From Branchiostoma floridae (taxonomy: Eukaryota > Chordata > Leptocardii > Amphioxiformes > Branchiostomatidae): a DNA stretch of 47,658 bases. Below the pieces are notes generated by a model that was not told the DNA's origin, did no database searches, and saw nothing but the letters and a program-made list of their open reading frames with translations. Below, piece after piece: positions 40,728 through 47,658 of this stretch. The position numbers and the translations under genes were made by a program. The stretch lies in assembly GCF_000003815.2 (NCBI RefSeq), contig NC_049980.1:32494827-32542484 (forward strand), written 5' to 3'. Every line of letters begins with the position of its first letter. Within the stretch, counting starts at the first letter, position 1.

Positions 40728-42915
40728 TGCAGGTGATCCTAATAAATGTTTGGTATTCATAAAGACAAATCTTTTGAATAAAAAATGGTGTCATCGCTAT
40801 ACAATGTATATGGTGTTCTTATTCAATAGGCTAATAACAAAAAAGTCACGTTGAAGTTGAGTCAAAATGCTGATTACTACAATTCAGGAAGGAAAAATAC
40901 GAAAGTATGTTACGACGTTTTAAAGGAGGAAAAGATTTTCACAATCACATGCCTTCGTGAAATATTTGAATTTCTTTTAAAAATTGGTCACGTTGAGGTA
41001 TCTTGTAAGCTGTTGACAAATGTTAGGTGCACCAATTAATCAAGATGTAATGATTCTTTTTATGATTTTTTACGAACTTTTAATAATCCTACTTTCACTA
41101 GTTTTAAGATTACCCAATCGACCAATCTTTCTTCTTAAGCTGTGAGGAAAATATTTTTATTCACAATTCTTAAAAGAGGATTGAGTAAACTGCAAAACCC
41201 TTATAAGAAACGTTCTACTAAAACACAGACACAAATGCAACACAACAGCAACGGGAAATTCTACATACATTAAAACTACCAAGTAAGACGTGCATAACCA
41301 AAACAATCACGACGAAACGGAACAAATTGGTGCACTATCAACCACGGGAATCTACCAGTACAATCAATAAAAGTGTGAACAACATTCAGAACCGTTTCCG
41401 CCTGTCCAGCGGAACAACTCGTTTTTGTTATATGACGTGGTGATATCGAAAACTTTTAATCCAACCGCGGCGAACCAAACGTTAACATGTATCACGGAAC
41501 ATGCTTGATCCCTCCTGTGCTGAACGACAGAGGTTGAAGAAAGACTGAGTGTCCAGACCACTGCATCAGCGGAACACAGCAGCGAACCACTACAGTACAC
41601 GTGACAGTCATCGGGACAACAAGAAATATGCAAAGTATGCACAATGCAAAATGTGTAGGTCGACGTTATAATCAAAGAAACAGTGACACCGGGATATGTA
41701 CGTGGCATTGAGTGCTGAGCGCCTATCAAGAGCACCAGGAGTAGTAATAAGCATTTATAAGGGCCCAATAAACAGATTAGACAAACGCAAATCAAAGTGC
41801 CCAGGGGGTCTGCAACTTGCAGGCGAAACCAAAGCTGCAAAGATAATATAGCCTGTACCAGGCTCCGTGGATCGGTGGTCTAATTGTAGAAATTGGACAA
41901 ATAGTGTCAATAGTACGCTAGGGGAGTCGGCCGGCCAAGTAGAAACATTATCCATTGACTCTATTTCTCCAATTTCTACAATTAGACCTGACCGATCCAC
42001 GGAGCCTGGTAGAGGCTAAAGATAATAGCCTCCGTCGCAGACTCGTGCCCATGTTGAAAGTCGTGAACCAGCGCTCTCCCTAACAATAAACGCGTCGCTC
42101 CTGGAATGTCTGCAAAGCAGACTATAAAGATACCGACGTATTGTTAAAAAAACACCGGTATGTAATTCATGGAAAGCGGACTGAGGATGTCTGTTTCTGC
42201 ACAAAAACAAGATTTCTTTTAAGTCTCATATACAGACACACATGGTTGACATTCGCACCTTGTAAAAGTATGTAGATAGTAACAGCACATCGTAAACGCT
42301 TGACTTTTAGGTGTTTTTGTAGCAAGAGCATAATTACCCAAACGCTGACGGCGCTACATTTGTTCGAGCTATTCTGAGACATACTTGCAGACATAATCCA
42401 ATATTACTTGCAACTAGCCTTCGCTTCGAACGAACGATTGAATGACGAAGACACGAACGAACGATTGAATGAATGAATGAATGAATGAACGAACAATTGA
42501 ATGATTGAATGAATGAATGGTACACAGAGTCCGATGTAATGTAAAACTTTGATTAAGATGTAAAATGTAAATGATCTTTAACTTCGCAGAAGGGAAACAC
42601 AGACAGACACAGACAGAGACACACAGACAGACATACCCGAAACTATACTATATGCAACGTCCAAAACCCAATTTTTAAGGCCGGTGATTTCTCATGATAT
42701 GCCTGGGCTTTATTCGAAAATGCGACGCACGTCAGAGTGACCGCAGGGGAAAAGTTGTCAAAAAAATCCCTTAAGTCCCAAATATTTGTCAGCAACAGGC
42801 TTAAATGGCCCAGTGAGATAGCCACTTCAACGCGCAGATTAATAGGCACTTGTGTGTATACCATTAACGTAGAGAGTCATAATCAAACGATACCAATGGC
42901 GTAAACATTGAATAA
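40728..42915 (-). repeat. Inverted-pair repeat, minus-strand arm
   Basis: Reverse complement of the 25060-27512 arm. It lacks the 340-bp insertion and the 50-bp duplication of the other arm but has an extra palindromic insertion (41853-42016). Its ORF (41364-41840) differs from the partner ORF mainly by amino-acid-changing substitutions, which argues against a protein product. Confidence 0.85.
41853..42016. repeat. Palindrome of about 160 bp
   Basis: Arms of about 48 bp: gcctgtaccaggctccgtgg atcggtggtctaattgtaga on the left and the complement ...tctacaattagacctgaccg atccacggagcctggtagag on the right, around a GC-rich centre with ggccggcc. The plus-strand partner (26320-26370) has only one arm. 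Confidence 0.85.
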
Positions 42916-43330
42916 CACCGGAGTAATCAGCCAAGAGGGAGATTATCTCCATACAGCAGCTGAACAGTCATGTAATGTGAACATATATATCTAACTGACA
43001 TGGTTGAAAATCATCCTTCACTTTACAACAGACTGTAGATAGACGACCCAGCATGTACCACACAGGGGCTCCAACTCTACACACAAACTGAATATAACAA
43101 TCCGGTCACTCTGAGAACGCTAACAATGGCGAGAGGCTGGGTGATAAGAGTAAAGGTAAAGATATTCACCGACTATCAAAGTTTGCCAGGTATGTTGTTC
43201 GCCTCAAATCCACACTGTTACATTGCATGGAGTTCAGTGACCCGCGAACGTAACATCATGAGGCCAATCTCGAAAAACTGAGCAGTGATCAAGTGGAAAC
43301 CTGTTATTTTCCTGCTATGTGACGCCGGTT
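42916..43330. other. Intergenic, nothing recognised
   Basis: No ORF or repeat signature identified between the inverted-repeat arm and the hairpin cluster. Confidence 0.5.
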
Positions 43331-43337
43331 TTAATCA

Positions 43338-43464
43338 TTTTTACTCCGCGTACCGTAGGTACGCTCGGGAGTAAAAATATTGTTATATTGCAATCCATAC
43401 ATAGTATGGGATTGCAATATATTGTTATATTGCAATCCCCATACATAGTATGGGATGCAATATA
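43338..43464. repeat. Three consecutive hairpins
   Basis: Hairpin 1 (43338-43378): tttttactccgcgtacc and ggtacgc...ggagtaaaaa. Hairpin 2 (about 43385-43420): atattgcaatccatac and gtatgggattgcaatat. Hairpin 3 (about 43428-43463) is a near copy of hairpin 2. They lie next to sequence related, in opposite orientation, to 12420-12560. Confidence 0.85.
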
Positions 43465-43499
43465 TTGTTTTTTCTTTGTCTCTTCTCCTCCTGTCAAAT

Positions 43500-43845
43500 C
43501 TTCAAATGGATTCAACTTTTTCATTTTTGGGCCAAATGAGCTGAAATTTGGCATGGGCATAGAGTTGGCAAATACCCCCAGACATTGTTTCATTTTTTTC
43601 ACAAAGGCCTTTAAAACCATTTTATGGCGTTAATTCGGCAATTTTCTGACAAATTTGTACATTTTGGGGTCCTGTGCCCTGGTATTACAACGACAAGAAC
43701 TGAAATTTGGCACAGGGGTACCTTGGACATATGCCCACAGGGTATCATTTGTGTTGGTGATATACACCACTTGGAAATCATTCATTTTTGAGTGTTTTGG
43801 GCTATATACTGTACACACAAAGTCAAATGCCAGATAGAACCCCCT
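43500..43845 (-). repeat. Reverse relative of the 11800-12600 repeat
   Basis: Contains agctgaaatttggcatgggc and gaactgaaatttggcacagg, the complement of the accaaatttcag-type blocks, plus cctgtcaaatcttc near the hairpins. Noncoding. Confidence 0.7.
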
Positions 43846-44480
43846 TAAAATGCAGGAAATTGCGTTTCACAGGGTCCAGATTTCAAAATTTCTCAGAGCC
43901 TCCCGGCCTTCGGCTCTGAACATGGTAAATATGTTGCGGAAGCGTCGCCCTCAAAACTTTATCACTCATACAGATTTCAGTGTCAAACATAGCTTAGTTT
44001 CGGGCAAAAAGTTCTCCTAGAATGCAGAAAAGGAGGTTTCTCCGGACCTCCATTGCGACGGCTTGCGCCTTTGGCGCTCACGACGATGTGGGGAAAATAT
44101 GTTAGGGGCGTGGGTTTTCGCCCAAAAAAAACGTTTCTCTCTAAATGTAATAAAATGTCATTTTAGCTTCGTCTTACGGCAAAATCTGTCCTTCAAAATG
44201 CAGTAAATGGCGTTTCAGATTTTTAAATTTTCCCGGACTTATATTGCAACGTCTCGTGCCTTCCGAGCTCGAAATAATAAAAATATGTCGGGGCTAAATG
44301 GGGTTGGAGTCCAAAGCTACGAGTATAATCATGTGTGATTTGATGAAAATGCCAAAATCAACCTAGCTTAGTCGGTTGGCAAAATTTGCCGAAAATGCAG
44401 GAAATAGCATTTAAGAGGGTCTTGATTTTAAAAAAATTTCTGGAATGGGTCTCGCCTTCGGCGCTCCATGTGCTGAAACA
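43846..44480 (+). repeat. Degenerate tandem repeat, about 170-195 bp period
   Basis: Units begin with aaaatgcaggaaattgcgtt or variants at about 43847, 44018, 44197 and 44390. Each is followed by a cttcggcgctc-like block. Satellite-like and diverged. Confidence 0.75.
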
Positions 44481-44998
44481 ATAGTTCACTCCCCCCATAA
44501 GGCATTTGTTGCGGCCTTCTCTGTGGCGGGCCGGGAACTCTGCCTCTGTCAATTTACAGATGTCATGGACATTATATTGTCCCTGTCATTCCTCCGGGTT
44601 CTGGGCACCTTTTGCTTCTCACAATGTATTCACCCATTGATATAGCTACTCTAGCGTTGTATGAATAGGAATGCACGTCGATGTTACTGTTATGCTTTGT
44701 AACTCATTCTGAATTTACCGTTAAGCGTTACCGGGCCTCCTGAATTTAATGTTAAGCGCTACCGGGCCTCCTGAATTCACCGTTAAATGTTAGTTACCAA
44801 GAACCCCCCATGCAGACCCTCGTTCATATCTTTCCCAAATTATCAAGAGAAGTATTATAGATTTTTTCCATTGACTTATAAGTTATTTTATATTGCAAGT
44901 TAGGTCCTCTTTTATATAAATTGTCTCAGCTGATCACTTTCTACATACACAAATGGTATAACTTGTGTAAAGATACCAAAAAGGGAGGTTTTCATGCA
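44481..44998. repeat. Intergenic with a short three-unit tandem
   Basis: At about 44710-44795 the unit ctgaatttaccgttaagcgt with taccgggcctc is repeated three times (roughly 35-bp period). Near 44800 lies the reverse of the repeat segment seen at 3876. Otherwise no feature. Confidence 0.65.
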
Positions 44999-45178
44999 GT
45001 ACCTAGCCTGCAAGCCTCTTTGGCCCAAGGCCCAATTTACCAAACTTTACCTTTGTTTTCCTGACCCCTACCCATACCAAATGTCATCAAGATCCATCAA
45101 AGGCTTCTTGAGTTATACTGTTTACAGACACACAGATGAACACACCCATAATGTAACCTTGTTGGCAAAGGTAGAGAT
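44999..45178. mobile_element. DNA-element fragment with ..TTGGCAAAGGTA end
   Basis: Contains ccaaatgtcatcaagatcca tcaaaggcttcttgagttat and ends ttggcaaaggtagag, like the right end of 36583-37491. No coding capacity. Confidence 0.6.
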
Positions 45179-45454
45179 GCATGTTTAAATATCGCACACA
45201 CAAAAATATGAATTACAGCATATCACCAACAGTATGTAGATGCTGTAAGATTCGCAAAATCTTGTGCAAGATGAGGTGTACATGTATGTATCTTCTAATT
45301 GACTGCATCACTAGCCCTGGAACAAAGGCCATCATCCAGGAGGTATGGACTTGTAAAGCCAGTCACATAGATGCAAAAGAGCCTGCATGTACAATGTATA
45401 CTATACTTGTGAAAGTTGATTGTTCACTCTGGTATTATTAATGTTTCAGGAGAA

Positions 45455-45637
45455 ATGCCAAGACGTAAAAGTAAAAAGGTGCTGATAAAGTTGAATGCAT
45501 GGAAGGCAGAACAGGAAAATAAGAAGACGGGTGATGAGCAGGGCATAGCGGGACAGGAGAAAGCTGAAGAGCAGCAAGTAGAGGGAGCAAGAGAAAGGCT
45601 GGCTGATGAGCAGGAGTGTGAGGTAACAGGGGAATAG
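45455..45637 (+). CDS. Upstream part of the Helitron-like frame, ending at TAG
   Basis: Starts MPRRKSKKVLIKLNAWKAEQ and continues as a charged Glu/Gln/Lys-rich stretch to TAG at 45635-45637. It is in the same frame as the OTU protein that starts 15 bp later, so it is probably its N terminus cut off by one nonsense change (for example CAG to TAG). A separate small ORF is less likely. A tttcag acceptor-like string precedes its ATG. Confidence 0.45.
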   Translation: MPRRKSKKVLIKLNAWKAEQENKKTGDEQGIAGQEKAEEQQVEGARERLADEQECEVTGE

Positions 45638-45652
45638 CAGGGTGAAGAGTTC

Positions 45653-47658
45653 ATGTTCAACCCATTCACAGCAAATGATCAATTGCTGCTGGCAGGTCAG
45701 TTGAACCTTTCAATTGAACAATATATCAATATCGAGCAAAGGAATGTTCCTTTGGAGACACCCGTCAATCTCATTAGGATGGAAGGGGATGGGAACTGTT
45801 TTTATAGAGCAGTAAGTTTCCATATTTTTGGTAGTCAGGAGTATCATGATGTATTCAGGCAGCGTATGATTGAATACATGTCAACAATGCCTGAAGATCT
45901 TTGTAGTTTATTGGAACCAGGACAAACCATGGAGAAGTTCCTGTCTGGTGAGTGTCATCCTGAGGGCCCTCCAGCAAATCTTGGTACGTGGGCCACACAG
46001 GTTGAAATAGAGGCAATGTCCTTACTACTGGGAAGATGCATCTTTGTGTACGGTAAGCATGGCAACGATTGGGCATGGATGAAGTACCCATTAAGGGAAA
46101 GTACTTGTGATAGAATGTTAGACGGTAGTAATGCATTGTACATACAAAATACAAACCTTGACCACTTTGATGTAGTAACAACAGTTTTGAGACGTAGACA
46201 GACAAGGAGTATGTCCCGGTGCCACAGAGAAGAAGCTACAGAGGTCTCACAAGTTCCCAGTAGCAACAGCAAGCACACACTAATCGACAACGATGATGAT
46301 GAGGACCGGAAAAGGGCCAGACGGGATCGAGAAAGGAACCGATACCATGACGATCCCCAGTATGCCAAGGCCCAACGGGATCGAAAGAAGACCAAGTATC
46401 ACACTGTCCATGAGCATGCAGAGGGTGAGCGGGATCGAAAGAAGACCAAGTATCACACTGACCATGAGCATGCACTGGAGAAGCAAGACTATGAAAGAGA
46501 TAAATATCACACAGATCCAAATCATAGAGACTTGAATAACAGAAACAGGCAGATTAACAGAGAAAAGAACCAGAGTTTAGCTGATGTTGAGAGGGACATT
46601 GAAGAGTTCCAGAGAGAATGCAAAAAGGGGCCAGAATATGTCTGCACTGTATGTCATAGGCTTTTGTTTTGCAATCAAGTCGTAATCTGTGACAAAGACA
46701 AGTATGTTGAGGCTGTTAAGCACTGTTTAACAGGTACGTATGTACATCAATGCAATGTAGAATGCAGCCCACATGCGTGTCCCACAGCAAACTCTTCCAG
46801 GGGCCAAGAGTGGATATGTCATTGTTGTGATAATCACTTGTCAAAAAAAAAGACGATTCCATACGAGGCCCAGAGTAATAAGATGAAGCTCCCAGAAATA
46901 CCTCCTGAGTTGAAGAGTCTCAATACTCTGGAGTCGCAACTCATTGCCAAGAGAATACCATTCATGAAAGTTGCAGCTCTCCCAAAAGGGGGTCAGAAAG
47001 GAGTTCTTGGCCCAGTAGTGTGCGTTCCAGCAGATGTGAGCGAAACACACGCAATCCTTCCCAGAATGCCTTCAGAAGCTCAGTTAATCAAAGTGAAACT
47101 TAAGAGGAAGCTTCAGTACAATGCATATCACATGTATAGACAAATCAGTCCGTTGAAGGTGGATGTTGCACTGAAGTACCTTGTAGAAAATAATGAACAT
47201 TACAGCGGTACGTCTATTGATGCAGACTGGACTTTGTCTTGGAACAATGGAGAAGGGCTTGTTGAACAATCTGATGCTGAACATGGAGGGAATGACGACT
47301 TAGAAGTTGGTACAACCGCAGAGCACAGCGAGTCTGTCAATGAGGAGGGTGACGATGTGGTAGGACCGACCGGAGATGGCGTGGAAGATGATGAAATGGA
47401 TGACATTCTTCGTCGACTTCGACAGTTGAATGTGGAAGAGGTGATCAAAGAAGCCGGACTGGTGAATATGGAAGAGGCGATTGAAGAAGCCGGACAGGTG
47501 AATGTGGAAGAGGCTGAACATGATGAAGGGAGCGACGACTTACAAGTTGGCACAACTGCAGAGCACAGCGAGTCTGTCAATGAGGAGGGCGATGATGTGG
47601 TAGGGCCAACCGGAGATGGCGTGGAAGATGATGAAATGGATGACATTCTTCTACAGGT
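45653..47658 (+). CDS. Helitron/Helentron-like protein: OTU protease and DUF6570-like region (partial)
   Basis: Open for 668 codons to the right edge with no stop, so the C terminus is missing. Residues 40-175 form an OTU cysteine-protease domain: MEGDGNCFYRAV with Asp46 and Cys49, and His171 in NLDHFDVV. Residues about 205-300 are basic repeats with the pattern RDR-x3-KYH. From about 331 a cysteine-rich region (CTVCHRLLFCNQ ... WICHCC) leads to ELKSLNTLESQLIAKRIPFM, VVCVPADV, LPRMP and LKRKLQYN. This layout matches the DUF6570-type region found before the replication-initiator and helicase domains of animal Helitron proteins. An acidic tail holds a 240-bp tandem duplication (about 47291 and 47531). 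The Rep and helicase domains would lie beyond the window. Confidence 0.82.
   Translation, partial: MFNPFTANDQLLLAGQLNLSIEQYINIEQRNVPLETPVNLIRMEGDGNCFYRAVSFHIFGSQEYHDVFRQRMIEYMSTMPEDLCSLLEPGQTMEKFLSGECHPEGPPANLGTWATQVEIEAMSLLLGRCIFVYGKHGNDWAWMKYPLRESTCDRMLDGSNALYIQNTNLDHFDVVTTVLRRRQTRSMSRCHREEATEVSQVPSSNSKHTLIDNDDDEDRKRARRDRERNRYHDDPQYAKAQRDRKKTKYHTVHEHAEGERDRKKTKYHTDHEHALEKQDYERDKYHTDPNHRDLNNRNRQINREKNQSLADVERDIEEFQRECKKGPEYVCTVCHRLLFCNQVVICDKDKYVEAVKHCLTGTYVHQCNVECSPHACPTANSSRGQEWICHCCDNHLSKKKTIPYEAQSNKMKLPEIPPELKSLNTLESQLIAKRIPFMKVAALPKGGQKGVLGPVVCVPADVSETHAILPRMPSEAQLIKVKLKRKLQYNAYHMYRQISPLKVDVALKYLVENNEHYSGTSIDADWTLSWNNGEGLVEQSDAEHGGNDDLEVGTTAEHSESVNEEGDDVVGPTGDGVEDDEMDDILRRLRQLNVEEVIKEAGLVNMEEAIEEAGQVNVEEAEHDEGSDDLQVGTTAEHSESVNEEGDDVVGPTGDGVEDDEMDDILLQ

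Noticed and set aside
47200-47646. Ser-rich minus-strand ORF
   Set aside because: Reverse-strand shadow of the acidic tail of the Helitron-like protein.

Overview
The window looks like a piece of a draft invertebrate deuterostome genome, most likely a cephalochordate (amphioxus, Branchiostoma). This is an inference from a chordate-type CCBE1 gene with GT-AG introns, tRNA-derived SINEs, many MITE families, non-LTR retrotransposons, a Helitron-type OTU protein, and 100-N scaffold gaps. No species-level search was possible.

Layout. 1-5210: repeat-rich DNA (MITEs, two SINEs, one of them split by a LINE tail) ending in the upstream region of the first gene. 5211-23110 (+): a complete ten-exon CCBE1 ortholog. 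All splice sites and phases agree and give a 422-residue secreted protein: signal peptide, cysteine-rich module, EGF, calcium-binding EGF, collagen triple helix, C-terminal domain. Its introns carry a tRNA-Val(CAC) gene on the minus strand, SINEs, several foldback or MITE elements and microsatellites. Intron 5 holds a 13-unit tandem array (16126-18150) in which a truncated copy of the calcium-binding EGF exon alternates with the end of a MITE. Just past the stop codon the last coding block is repeated twice more in degenerate form.

24100-32800: intergenic mobile DNA. It contains one arm of an inverted 2.2-2.5 kb repeat pair (25060-27512, partner at 40728-42915), a tandem-repeat ORF (27861-28769) and a decayed LINE with endonuclease and reverse transcriptase (28859-32327). 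33194-38705 (+): a two-exon rhodopsin-like GPCR with a TATA box upstream and a frameshift in the third intracellular loop. Its 4.45 kb intron contains rearranged LINE fragments and a DNA element. 38833-40065 is a second copy of the 1.2 kb C/G-run element that also lies in CCBE1 intron 7.

40066-45400: more repeats, including consecutive hairpins and degenerate satellite-like tandems. 45455-47658: the 5' part of a Helitron/Helentron-like protein (OTU protease, basic repeats, cysteine-rich DUF6570-like region), open at the right edge.

The two host genes show no functional link to each other. The rest is mobile or repetitive sequence, and its insertion and tandem amplification inside CCBE1 is the most unusual feature of the window.
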